The notes under the pieces were generated by a model. That model had not been told where the DNA came from. It was given only the letters and a program-made list of their open reading frames with translations, and ran no database searches. 38,807 nt of DNA, from assembly GCA_025529335.1 (NCBI GenBank), contig JAMYHX010000411.1, positions 1 to 38,807 of the forward strand, given 5' to 3'. Shown here in pieces: positions 19,877-30,531 of this stretch. Position 1 is the first letter of the stretch, and every line of letters begins with the position of its first letter. A program made the position numbers and the translations under genes. Source of the stretch: Rhizopus sp. PT2906 (taxonomy: Eukaryota; Mucoromycota; Mucoromycetes; Mucorales; Rhizopodaceae).

Positions 19877-22417
19877 ATGTCTGTAGAAGCAGAACAGGTA
19901 AATCGGTTGTGAAAATACTCATATGATACTTATCTAAAATGTAGTCCAACAATACAACATTTTCCCAGTCAGAATATCGGCGTATAACTACAATCAAAAC
20001 ATCGTTAAATGGTATAGGTTGGAAGGAGGACTATAGGGCCACCCTAAATGAATTTGTCTGCAGCGTAAATGATCTTGTAGCTCACGGGTTTGCTTTTGCA
20101 AAGTTCATATTTCTCAAAGAATTTAACAAAGATGGTGAATTTGACTTCAATAAATATGTAACAAAGGCATTTTTTCAAGAAGTATTACTGGCACTAGTTG
20201 ATCGTAAAACCAAGGAAGGAAGACTCGGTGAAAAGACACGAGATATCAGACAATTAATAAACACTTATAAAGACGAATACATCCAGGTGTCAAGTTATAT
20301 ACCAATCACACTGACTAATGCTCAACAAATTGCACTTTATGAAGGGATCAAAATACATACAGCATACACTAATAATGTCGCTCAACATTTTGGTAATAGA
20401 CTCAGAATGTTCTTAAACCTAATATCAAACAAAAAAGAGAAAATTGAAAATATGACTCAAGAAATGAAAAGCAAAGGTTTTACGGATGAAGAAATCAAAA
20501 GTTCAGTAAGGACCCATATTACCAATGTGTGTACCCAGCTCAAGTTGAATGTTTCAGCAAAGAAATTCCCTGATATTCCAGCCAATTTTCTAGATAAAAA
20601 GGCGTTAGAACAACTACAACAATTTCTAGATGTTTATCCAGAGCACTACAAATTCAAAAAAGACTCTATCTATTATGATATGAAATCAAGTCCACAAAAT
20701 CATTTACGTGCATTTTACACTTTGGCAAAACTTTGTGAAGAAAGAAAGAACAAAAGTTTTACTTGTTTTCCATTACGAACATCTTTTGTCCCTTGTTATG
20801 TCACAATTGACGCCAAGATTTTGAATTACCACATTCTTAAGCGCAAGAGCTTTCCTGTTGGCCAAAAACATGAACTGTGGAGACAAGTCATCAATTATGA
20901 TTGTAAGGCAATCAAGTGATCCACGACAATGAATTTTGAAGGAACTTTAGATACCGATGGAGTTGGGGTGTCTTTACTCAAACAAAACTTTAGCCCTGAT
21001 CGTAGAGGCACGTTGAATGCTGAAAGAAAGCCCTTAAAAGCTGATAATGACGAATTCCGCTATCTAGAAAGCCCGTCGAAGAAGGAATTAGACAATACTT
21101 TAAACAAATGTGTCCTGATTGATCCAGGAAGGCATGACCTCTTATTTTGTATGCATGAAGATAGTTCAATAGAAGAAAAGAAGCTGTTTCGCTTCACAAG
21201 AAATCAGAAATCAGTAGAAACAAAAGCAAGACGTTTCAATAAGCTTCGAAAATTTATGAAACCGGCTTATATTCAAGAATTAGAAGCAAGTCTATCCAAA
21301 ATACCAGCAGCAACTGTGGATCTTGTCAAATATACCAAATATATCAAGCGTCGATCTAAAGTTTCACGACCTTTAAAACGGTACTACTCTAGTGAAGGTG
21401 AATTCTTGGATCGAAACATCAGCCATGTTTACGAAGATAGTGATGAAGACGATCCAGCTATTGGCATAGATGATACTTCCACCGCTACTGATAACATTTG
21501 TCCTAAACCAGCTTTTGAATGTAAGAAATCAAAAAATAAACTTGGAACCTATCTCTCCAATCTTCGTTACATTCATCAAGAAAAAAACACCCAAATTCAG
21601 CTTGCAGAAGACGATATTACGCAGCTTAACACCGTAATACAACAAACCGATGAGATTTTACAAAAACCAGAAACTACAGAAGAAGGCTTCGAATCTCAAA
21701 TCAGTATAGTCAAAAATTTAATTGAAGAAACCAAAGCAAAGCTGCCTACCCTCAAATTTCGAAAAATGAAGCTCCAAAGTACCATAAATCGGCAACAATC
21801 TGAAAAAAGGTTAGCTAATGCTTTAAAAGCTAAACTTGGAGAAGATGCTGTTCTTGTCTTGGGTAACTGGTCTGCCCCTCACGCGAAATTCCACGAACCA
21901 ATCAAAGGAAAAGGAATGCGAAAGATGCTCCAAAACGAAGGATTTGAAGTCTTACTCATAGATGAATTCAATACTTCAAGCATCTGCCCTGAATGTAACT
22001 CGGATTTAAAGAAATTCAAAACTATAGAAAATCCTCGACCATATAGAAGAAATAAGATGCTGGAGGTTACATGCCATGGTTTGTTGAAGTATGAATATCG
22101 TATACAGATATTAGTAGTAGGCATATTTCATCTCACTCTCATATGTTTGTAGGTGTGTTAACAAAGATTGCTTGAAGATAGAAGAGAAAGACCGAGTATG
22201 GAATCGTGACCTTGCTGCTGTCCTCAACTTTCGCAAAATTCTCTTTTCGCTTCGAGAAACAGGTGATCGTCCAGAAGCTTTCAACAAAAGTAGAAAGGAT
22301 GGAAATCGAAAAAGAAAACCTCCCACCAACGAAAATAAAAGAACCAAAAGAACCAAAAACAATCCCGCCTCAGTTATCGATGAGGCATCCACAGTACAGG
22401 GTAAGTTAAGCATCTGA
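19877..22417 (+). pseudogene. Fanzor (TnpB-like RNA-guided nuclease), nearly full length, one in-frame TGA
   Basis: Exons 19877-19897, 19945-22088 and 22153-22417 (introns 47 and 64 nt) make 810 codons. The only defect seen is TGA at 20917-20919 (codon 332); frame continues across it, and ATG 20929 four codons on could restart translation. Visible parts: helical N-terminal half; DTDGVGVS (343-350); RuvC-I Asp in LIDPGRHD (D400); a long acidic and coiled-coil insertion (about 500-630); VLVLGNWS, with Gly where TnpB has its RuvC-II Glu; Glu in LLIDEFNTSS (E681); zinc ribbon CPEC and, across the second intron, CVNKDC; WNRD with RuvC-III D741; a basic tail. The usual Fanzor order is complete. The stop codon lies inside the right TIR. 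Confidence 0.88.
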
Positions 22418-22477
22418 AAATTATTTTCATTCGTCCAGAAAAAAAATAACACCATCTAATTTTAGGGTAAAATCCTG
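22414..22477 (-). repeat. Right terminal inverted repeat of Fanzor element 1
   Basis: Reverse complement of the left TIR. It overlaps the last codons and the stop of the Fanzor gene, so the 3' end of the mRNA and any guide-RNA scaffold would include this repeat. Confidence 0.85.
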
Positions 22478-22491
22478 TAAAGGAACGTAGA
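22477..22491 (+). repeat. Target site duplication, left copy (GTAAAGGAACGTAGA)
   Basis: An exact 15-base word repeated at 22941-22955, bracketing the LINE-type fragment. The first base is the last base of Fanzor element 1. Confidence 0.85.
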
Positions 22492-22824
22492 TTTTCACGC
22501 CAGCATAGTTTTTCTTGTTTAGACATGCACAACCGCCTTCAGATGCCCAAATCTATTGACGATCCACTTTCCTACCTTTTGAACCTTTTACCACCAACAC
22601 TTCATACCAGGAAAGTAAGAAAATCAATCGATTCTTGGATCATTCGTTGGCCTTCCATATGTGCAATACTACTCGAAATGGACTACTTAGCTCATTCGCA
22701 GTTCCCTGAAGCTTCAAATCATCTTGGTGAACCCTTTGTCAAACGCCTTTGCTACATTCAGCAAAAATTTTCAGATAGTCAACTATCATCTCTAATACAC
22801 AATACTTTTACATTTTCCCTTTAA
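22492..22824 (+). pseudogene. C-terminal fragment of a LINE-like ORF
   Basis: Open from the insertion boundary to the stop at 22824; an internal ATG lies at 22525. Contains IDDPLSYLLNLLP, then SWIIRWPSICAILLEMDYLAH and LGEPFVKRLCYIQQKF. I take it as the tail after the reverse transcriptase of a fungal LINE, mainly because of the insertion structure; the protein itself has no motif that proves it. Confidence 0.5.
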
Positions 22825-22940
22825 TCCCAAAAGGGTTTTTCATTCCTTTTCCACAGCGACCTGACCCGGGCAATACAGCATGAAAATGCTATGTGCTCAT
22901 CGGTCATTAAAATTATTATCAAATAAAATTATTCTTAATC
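22492..22940 (+). mobile_element. 5'-truncated LINE-type (non-LTR) retrotransposon insertion, 449 bp
   Basis: Bounded by exact 15-bp direct repeats, no inverted ends, and a 3' terminal AT-rich stretch with TAAAATTATTATC-like words, as expected for a short target-primed insertion. Its single open frame runs in from the 5' boundary without a start (RRFSRQHSFSCLDMHNRLQ...), which fits 5' truncation inside a longer coding region. Before the tail there is a small hairpin (GCATGAAAATGC). Confidence 0.7.
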
Positions 22941-22955
22941 GTAAAGGAACGTAGA
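22941..22955 (+). repeat. Target site duplication, right copy
   Basis: Second exact copy of the 15-base word at 22477-22491. Removing the insert leaves a 21-bp spacer, TA at both ends, between the two Fanzor elements. Confidence 0.85.
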
Positions 22956-22962
22956 AAATTTA

Positions 22963-23100
22963 CAGCACTCGTACTTTAAATTCAGACAGTGTTAGTTTTT
23001 TTCTGGATGAATCAAAACTAATTTTCAGATATTTGCTTACCTTTTTTGGATAAAATAAAAAAGGAAATTCAGATATAAAAGGAAAATAATTTCAGACAAT
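22963..23100 (+). repeat. Terminal inverted repeat of Fanzor element 2 (3' side of its gene)
   Basis: Pairs with 25033-25172. A few indels and substitutions separate the arms, more than in element 1, which suggests an older insertion. Confidence 0.8.
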
Positions 23101-23135
23101 TTTAAAAATAATTGCTCTTTTTACCTGTAAAATCT

Positions 23136-25165
23136 TTAAGCCAGCGCTCCACCGGAGTGGAACAAGCCAACCACATTGGAGGTGACGCTTTGTCTTTTGG
23201 AGACATTAGGTCGACCATGACCATTCCAAATAGAACGAGCAATAAGAAGCATGTTCTTAGAGGCCATTATATCGCAATTCCAAAAAATATTGCAAGTGTT
23301 GCACTTCAATACTTGATGGATCTTTTTGACATCCTCACCTTCTCCACACTTCAGATTATGTAGGCCTTGATTTAAGCAAGAATTACCGGCTTATAGAGAC
23401 ATTGTTTAGAATGTATGATCTATGATCATTGTTATACTAACCTTAGAGGTTTTGTATTCATTGATATCGAGAAGTAACAACTCTCCAAGTCCTTCTCTGC
23501 GCTTTAGTTGTCTATAAATCTTGTTGGAGACGCCATGTCGAATACCCTTAAACTTAATATGGTCTTTGTTTCTCAGACCGTCACCAAAGATAATCAAAGG
23601 CATTCTTTTGCGGTCGCCTTCTTCAAAACGGGTTTTGTTCTTCCTTCTGTAAGATACGAATGATGCTTAGATTATACTAAAAAGAAAAAGAAAAAGAGTA
23701 TATACCTTTCGGATTGTGGGATAGTAAGTGTGTGTTCCTTTTTGTATTTTTTTCTTCGTAATTTGTTGTATTTTTTGCCACCATTCAACAATATATTTAC
23801 GCTTTCTTGGGGCCCAATATAATTTAGCCATTTTAGCTTTGCAGTCTCAACATTGTAAAAGTTCAATAAGGCGTCCATGTGTTGCAGTATATTCGTTAGA
23901 TATAACGTGTATCGTTGAATGGATGCAGTTTTCGGCAAAGGCATATCTGTTTCGATTCTTTCAATACCTAAGCTTTTTTTTACGACCCTGCTGTACTTTC
24001 TGACGCTTTATAGTTCCATCCATATTGTAGTACTCAGCAGAGAACAGGCGGCGTACGTCGGTGCCTCCGTGATAGGAGACAAAGGCATCCTTTCTTCCTG
24101 GGTCCACAGTACATGGACGGAAATATTTATCTACTTCGTCGGTCGTAAAACTACTTGGCTCTAGAGAAACATCATTTGCTGCTGGCAACGGAAGCACTTT
24201 TCTACAGAACAAGACTCTACATGTATAACCATCAGTGTACATTCCACTAAGAAACATACTTCCTGTTTGCTCGGGCATATTGTTAAGCTCTTCCCGACTA
24301 TATGATTATAATTAATAACTTGAATATAAAACCATCTAACAGTGATACCTTCGAAATCCCAGCTTTTCAAAATCAAACATTTGGAAGAATTGTCTTCGGT
24401 TATGATCAAATGGAGACTCGTTGATTTGCTTTTCTTGTTTTGCCTCGGGGAAAATGCCTGTAAGGTTCTGAGCGTTGATGTTTATAAATCGCCAGCCTAG
24501 TCCGGGATTCGGAAACAAACTAAAAAGTCTGGGAGGTACGAACTTACTGACACTGTCTTTAGCATCTTGAGAAGATTGAGCCATATTCAAATTTTCATAC
24601 TTTTCTAGAATATGCCTTAAGACAGATAAAATTTTGAAAGGTCCATTATTTAAGCTGACTTTCGACACTGGAAGCGTGGGCATACAATTCTTCATTTCTA
24701 GAATTAAGGGATTCAAAAAACTGGAAAGACTAGAAGCCACTTCCGAATCAAAAAGGTCAAGTATTTCATCAGTTATAGAGAATGGTTCAGAACATACGAG
24801 TACTTCATCGTATACACGAGTATACACCAAGTTTTTGAGGCAACCAACCTTTACATTCTAAAACACGCAGGTTAATATGAATGCATTAGACAACTTTTTT
24901 TTGTTTTGTTGTCGCTTACCGGATACTTCCTCTTCAGGGAATAGATGAAGTAATTACATATAATATTTTCGAAATTTTCAATACAGTAATTATCATAACT
25001 GGTTGCAACAGTTTTGCAGGTAGTTGACAGAGATTGTCCGTAGTTATTTAGTTCTTTTGTATCTGAATTTCCTTTTTTATTTCGGCCAAAAAAGGTAAGC
25101 AAATGTCTGAAATTAATTTGATTCGTCCAAAAACAATAAACATTGTCTGAAGGTGTAGATACCAT
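23136..25165 (-). pseudogene. Fanzor (TnpB-like RNA-guided nuclease), disrupted
   Basis: Predicted exons 25165-24920, 24857-24349, 24297-23706, 23646-23438 and 23389-23136 total 1810 nt, exactly one base more than a multiple of three. The extra base fits the run of 8 A near 23980 (minus strand CGTAAAAAAAAGC); with 7 A, RKKSLGIERIETDMPLPK reads through. Family parts: SGMYTDGYTCRVLF; RuvC-I Asp in TVDPGRKDAF (D317); TAKLKWLNYIGPQESVNIL and GGKKYNKLRRKK; IIFGDGL at the RuvC-II position; Glu in DINEYKTSK (E512); LKCNTC; WNCD (D558), where WNRD is usual. The first zinc CxxC seems lost (TSKVTGNSC). The start codon lies inside the TIR, so the true N-terminus is uncertain. Confidence 0.82.
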
Positions 25166-25172
25166 TGAGCTG
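25033..25172 (-). repeat. Terminal inverted repeat of Fanzor element 2 (5' side of its gene)
   Basis: Reverse complement of 22963-23100. The first 40 or so codons of the longest reading frame of the Fanzor gene run through this repeat and are translated repeat rather than conserved protein. Confidence 0.8.
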
Positions 25173-25174
25173 TA

Positions 25175-26024
25175 CTTGCGGATCTATAGACATTGGAAAT
25201 CCTCTTCATTATAAAAAAAAACACGATTACAGTCTATATGCTTGATCTTTATAAGTTTTAGATAAGGAGACCGTATTCGTAGGATAAAGCCTTTTGGTTG
25301 AGCTCAAGATTTGTGGTCAAAGAGTAGATTGATAAGATTATGATAAGAGTCAGCACTTGTGGATCCAAAAGAATCATTCCTAACTGCACAACACTTATTG
25401 CTTTGAATAATAGCGGAGATAAAGTCAATAGGACAAACATTTTTTATGAGTAACGAGGGCAATTGTCTCGTAAAACCAACCAACCATATGCTATCATGAA
25501 CCAATCTCGTTGTTTATAGTCAAACTTGATTGTGAAGAGTATGCAGATCATTGATTAAAGTGAAATCCTGCAGCTGGCCACAACTTTTAACAAGCGTTAT
25601 TCATATCACGTTTGTACGTTAGACACAGTATAAAAACATGTGTATGTGCTTTAATGTCTTGCTTACTGATCACTTAAATCTATTCTCGTACCGTATAAAG
25701 CTTTATAAGAATACAAAATGAATTGTAAATGACTAATTGTGAGCAGTTTAAGGGTACTGCTTGACATTGACACTTTTCTGGGACAAATGAAAAAGTGTAT
25801 TTTTTTAAAAAAAAAAAAAGACCAGCGAGCTTTTACTTTGTCTGGGCCAAATGCGGTGAGAGGGGGAGGGGAGGTGTGGCTTTGGCCGAATTTTTGGTTC
25901 AGATAGGACGACCAGCTTGTCAGTATTCACCAATTTTTTTTTCTGTAGTGTGTTTGTGTATCTGTCAAACAAACTCATAATTGCCTTCCTTTTTTTACAA
26001 CACACACATACACACACATAAAGA
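25175..26024. other. Intergenic between Fanzor element 2 and RPC1, with possible relic
   Basis: On the minus strand (about 25260-25600) two overlapping frames give protein-like text (WLVGFTRQLPSLLIKNVCPIDF; SLTTNLELNQKALSYEYG) broken by stops, perhaps a decayed gene or transposon piece; not recognised. At 25770-25798 there is a hairpin (ACACTTTTC...GAAAAAGTGT). The right part is the RPC1 promoter, with CA repeats just before the start. Confidence 0.4.
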
Positions 26025-29000
26025 ATGAAGGAGCAAGTGATTGACAACACACCCAAGAAAATGTAATTTAGAACAAACAGAAAGAACAACAGCCGGGCTA
26101 ATCATGTCTTCATATAGTCGTTACCTTCAGTTTGGTGTTTTATCACCTCAAAACATGGTAAAGATTGCCGAATTTGAAGTCACTCAGCGCGATCTGTATA
26201 AACCAGAGAGTCGTATTCCAGTGAGAGGAGGTGTATTAGATTTGCGATTGGTAAGATTGATGGATCTTTGAAAATAAAAAAAAAACGATTCATCATTTCC
26301 TAGGGTACAACTTTGAAAGACGCTGTTTGTGAGACTTGTGGACAAAAAATGCAAGAGTGTGCTGGGCATTGGGGGTATGTCAAGCTCGTTTTGCCCATCT
26401 TTCACGTAGGCTATTTTCGACCTGTCATCAATATTCTGCAAGAAATTTGCAAGGTAAATCCCCTCTTTTTTTTTTTGCTCCGTCTTGTATACAATTATGC
26501 TAATATATACACGATTAGACATGTAGTAGAGTTATGTTGGAAGAAGCAGATCGACGTATGTATCTGAGAAGATTGAGAGCACCTGGCTTAGACAACTTGC
26601 AACGTAATAGAGTGTTGAAGCAAATCCAGGAAAAATGTAAAAAAGTGACTTACTGTATGCATTGTAATGCGGTCAATGGTGTCGTCAAGAAAGTAGGACC
26701 ACTCAAGATCACGCACGACAAATATCGATTGAAGCGAGTAGCAGACGAAGCCGAGCAGTTTCGAAAGTCATTTGAGACCGCAGCCGCATCCATGCCTGAG
26801 CTTAAACCTCATTTGAGTAAAGCGCAAGATGATCTGAACCCACTGCGTGTGCTTCGACTCTTTCAGCGCATTTCTCCCGAAGACTGCGAGCTATTAGGAT
26901 TAAGTGAAGAGCACGGACGACCCGAATGGTACATCTGGCAGTACCTTCCAGTGCCACCTTCATGTATTCGTCCCTCTGTCGTTCAAGAAGACAATACGAG
27001 TAACGAAGATGATCTGACAGCTAAATTGACCGAAATCATCTTTACAAACGCCATCATCAGAGCCGGCTTGGAACGAGGTGTGGCCGTATCAACCTTGATG
27101 GAGCAATGGGAATTCTTACAGCTTGCAGCAGCCTTGTACATCAATAGTGAACTTCCCGGTGTGCTCAATGCTAACGCAGGCAAACCTACACGTGGTCTCT
27201 GTCAACGTTTGAAGGGTAAGCAAGGTCGTTTCAGAGGTAACTTGTCCGGTAAGCGTGTTGACTTTTCTGGTCGTACCGTTATTTCTCCCGATCCCAACAT
27301 GCGTATTGACCAAGTCGCCGTGCCTGAGCGTGTGGCCAAGGTATTGACTTTCCCTGAACGTGTGAATCGACATAACATCGACAGGCTTCGTCAAAACATT
27401 ATCAATGGTCCATTTGTACATCCAGGCGCCAACTTTGTCGAAAAGGCCAATGGATTCAAACGATTTTTAAAGTTTGGTAATCGAGCGGAAATTGCCGCTG
27501 ATCTGCAAATTGGTGATATTGTCGAACGTCACTTATCAGATAATGATGTCGTCTTGTTCAATCGTCAGCCTTCGCTTCACAGATTATCCATCATGGCTCA
27601 CTTTGCCAAGGTGATGCCTTGGAGAACATTCAGATTCAACGAATGTGTCTGTTCGCCTTATAATGCTGATTTTGACGGTGATGAAATGAATATGCACTTG
27701 CCACAAACACAAGAAGCCAAAGCAGAGGCTATGGAGTTGATGGGTGTACGTGGCTTGTTCTTTTGTTAATGTGATGCTGATTCTTTTTTTGTAGGTTAAA
27801 AACAATCTTGTCACTCCTCGTAACGGTGAACCATTGATTGCGGCCACCCAGGATTTCATCACAGCATCCTACTTGTTATCGCACAAAGATACATTTTATA
27901 CCCGTGGTGAATTCACACAAGTTTGTTCCATGATGGGCGACGCTGAACTCCAGGTCGACATTCCTCCTCCCGTTATCTGGAAACCTCAACGCCTCTGGAC
28001 TGGTAAACAAGTGTTCAACGTCCTGTTTAAACCCAACAAAGAAAGCAAGGTGCTGTTGAACGTGGATGCTAAGACCAAGTCGTTTGTAAAACAGGAAGGT
28101 CGATTACCAGATATGTGTCCTAACGATGGCTGGCTCGTCGTTCGAAACAGTGAAATCATGTGCGGTCTGGTCGATAAAGCGATCGTAGGTGACGGTAACA
28201 AGAACTCGGTGTTCTATGTCATTTTGCGTGATTATGGACCGATTGAAGCTGCTAAATGTATGAACCGACTAGCCAAACTCTGTGCTCGATGGTTGGCCAA
28301 CCGAGGTTTCTCGATTGGTATCAGTGATGTAACACCTGGTGAACGCTTGAGTCGTATCAAGTATAATGAGGTCGAAACAGCCTATGCCAAGTGTGACGAA
28401 GTCATTGCTAAATATAATGCAGGTCAACTGGAAACCATGCCAGGCTGTAACGAAGAACAGACTATGGAATCGATCGTGTCTGGTATCTTATCTGCTGTCC
28501 GTGGTGACTTGGGTAAAGTGTGTATGGAGGAATTAAACATGTATAATTCTCCCAGTATCATGGCTCGGTGTGGTTCAAAGGGTTCGCAGATTAACGTGTC
28601 TCAGATGGTTGCCTGTGTCGGTCAACAGATTATTAGTGGTACGCGTATTCCTGATGGTTTCCAGGACCGTTCATTACCTCATTTCTTGAAACACTCCAAA
28701 ACACCTCCAGCCAAGGGTTTCGTCCGCAACAGTTTCTACACTGGTCTTAGTCCAACCGAATTCCTTTTCCACGCCATCTCAGGCCGTGAAGGTCTGGTCG
28801 ATACAGCCGTCAAGACAGCCGAAACAGGTTATATGGCTCGTCGTCTGATGAAGGCATTTGAAGATCTAACAACACACTACGATCTTTCCGTACGTAACTC
28901 TGAAGGTGCCATGCTTCAGTTCTGCTATGGTGCTGATGGTCTGGATCCCATGACGATCGAAGGTGATAGTGTCCCTGTCGAATTTACTCGTAACTTGCGG

Positions 29001-30531
29001 CATGTCCAAGAAATCACGCCTCCTAATGGCGAAAAGGGCTTGTTACCATGGGAGATCAACTACATCACACAACAGGAAGTGCAATCTGAATTATGGCAAA
29101 AGAACTGTTTGGGCTCATTTATTGATATGGTTGTCAAGTTTGTGGACGAAAAGATTGCGGGCAAGCTGGCCAAGATTCGAAAGACATATGGCTTACAACC
29201 AGGCTTGGCTATGCCAGATGAAGATTATATGGATATTGATATTGATGAAGATGAAGATGAAGTTGTCAAGCAAGTGGTGCGTAATCTCTTTGTCATTACT
29301 GAACGACAACTTCGTCATTACCTCAATGTATGTGTCTCCAAGTACATGAAGGCCAAGATCGAGCCTGGTACAGCCGTAGGTGCAATTGGTGCTCAATCTA
29401 TTGGTGAACCTGGTACTCAAATGACGTTAAAGACTTTCCACTTTGCTGGTGTTGCTAGTATGAACATTACACTTGGTGTACCTCGTATCAAGGAAATTAT
29501 TAACGCTGCCAAGGTGATCTCTACGCCTATCATCAAATGTGAACTCCATGCGAACCAAGATGTGAGAGCAGCTCGTGTAGTCAAGGGCCGTGTGGAAAAG
29601 ACAACATTGGGCGATGTTGCTGTGTACATGGAAGAAGTTTATGAACCTAATGAGACATACATCTTGATCCGCATTGATCTGGATGCAATTAACCGCCTTC
29701 AATTGGAAACAAACCTTCACCAGATTGCACATGCTATCAAGACAGCACCTAAATTGAAGATGGGACAATTGGTAAAGAATATAACTAGTATATTTTTTCA
29801 ATGACTTATCAAGATATAATAGGATGTCCAAACAAGCAGACCAGACATTATTCGTGTCTATGTTCATGCTAAGCAAGACGAATCTGTTTATTATAGCTTA
29901 AAGACACTGAAGCGTGCACTGACAAAGGTTGTTATCACCGGTCTACCTTCTGTTGTTCGTGCAGTCATTAGTGAAAAGCAAGGAGGCAAGGGTGCCAAGC
30001 AGTTGCTTGTCGAAGGTTATGGCTTACTTGATGTGATGACGACAGATGGTATTGTAGGTCATTTGACAACATCAAACCACGTTATGGAAGTTGCTGAAGT
30101 ACTGGGTATTGAAGCTGCAAGGTAAATCTATTTTAAAATATTTATATACATTTGACTTATGCTTTTATAAAAATAGAACCACGATTATTAATGAAATTAC
30201 ATCCACCATGGACGCCCACGGCATGACTATTGATCATCGACACGTATTCTTGTTGGGTGATATCATGACAAGTAAAGGTGAAGTCTTGGGCATCACACGA
30301 TTTGGTATCTCCAAGATGAAGGATAGTGTTTTGAGTATTGCATCATTCGAAAAGACAACAGATCATCTGTTTGAAGCAGCTCTATACAGTAAACGAGATG
30401 ATGTTGTGGGTGTGTCCGAACAGATTATTATGGGTATGCCCATGTCTATTGGTACTGGTCTATTCAGATTAATTCAAAAATCACTCAAACCCAAGATTCC
30501 CACAGCAAGACCACTCCTATTTGATATTTAA
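26025..30531 (+). CDS. RPC1: DNA-directed RNA polymerase III largest subunit (RPC1/RPC160)
   Basis: Catalytic subunit of Pol III, which makes tRNA, 5S and U6 RNA in the nucleus. Seven exons: 26025-26062, 26118-26250, 26304-26453, 26519-27745, 27795-29771, 29823-30121 and 30177-30531, giving 1392 aa (human about 1390). The true start is the 38-nt first exon MKEQVIDNTPKKI, spliced to RYLQFGVLSPQNMVKI; the later ATG at 26104 lies in intron 1. Motifs: zinc site CETC...CAGH (66-79), a second zinc pair near C109 and YCMHC, the active-site NADFDGDEMN (489-498; D491, D493, D495), the bridge helix region (FVRNSFYTGLSPTEFLFHAISGREGL), the trigger loop GAQSIGEPGTQMTLKTFHFAG, and the C-terminal FGISKMKDSVL. 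All are intact. Confidence 0.97.

Larger units (their letters stand above)
19403..22477 (+). mobile_element. Fanzor transposon copy 1 with terminal inverted repeats and TA flanks
   Basis: The ends are inverted copies: the left end (A/C)AGGATTTTACCCTAAAA, then TAGAYGGTG and a T run followed by CTGGACGAAT; the right end is its reverse complement. TIRs run about 19403-19470 and 22414-22477, over 60 bp with few mismatches. TA dinucleotides lie immediately outside both ends (19401-19402 and 22478-22479), as expected for TA target duplication of Tc1/mariner-like movement. The only coding content is the Fanzor gene; no DDE transposase was seen, so mobility would need one supplied in trans. Confidence 0.85.
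22963..25172 (-). mobile_element. Fanzor transposon copy 2 with long terminal inverted repeats and TA flanks
   Basis: TIRs run about 22963-23100 and 25033-25172; after a diverged outer end beginning CAG they share TTCAGACA, GAATCAAA, TTTGCTTACCTTTTTTGG and AAAAAAGGAAATTCAGATA. Both ends are TA-flanked (22961-22962 and 25173-25174). The core CTGGAYGAATCAAA also occurs in element 1, so this is a diverged relative in opposite orientation. Coding content is only a minus-strand Fanzor gene. Confidence 0.82.

Noticed and set aside
25770..25798. Solo Fanzor TIR near the RPC1 promoter
   Set aside because: TTTTCTGGGACAAATGAAAA resembles the TIR core but is short, has an extra base and is better explained as part of a small hairpin; no partner repeat was found.
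26104..26271. ORF start MSSYSRYLQFG as the RPC1 N-terminus
   Set aside because: The family N-terminus (KEQ....KKI) lies in a short upstream exon, and splicing at 26063/26118 keeps frame; 26104 is intronic.
29193..29876. Minus-strand ORFs inside RPC1
   Set aside because: They oppose strongly conserved RPC1 coding sequence (trigger loop region) and have no recognisable content.
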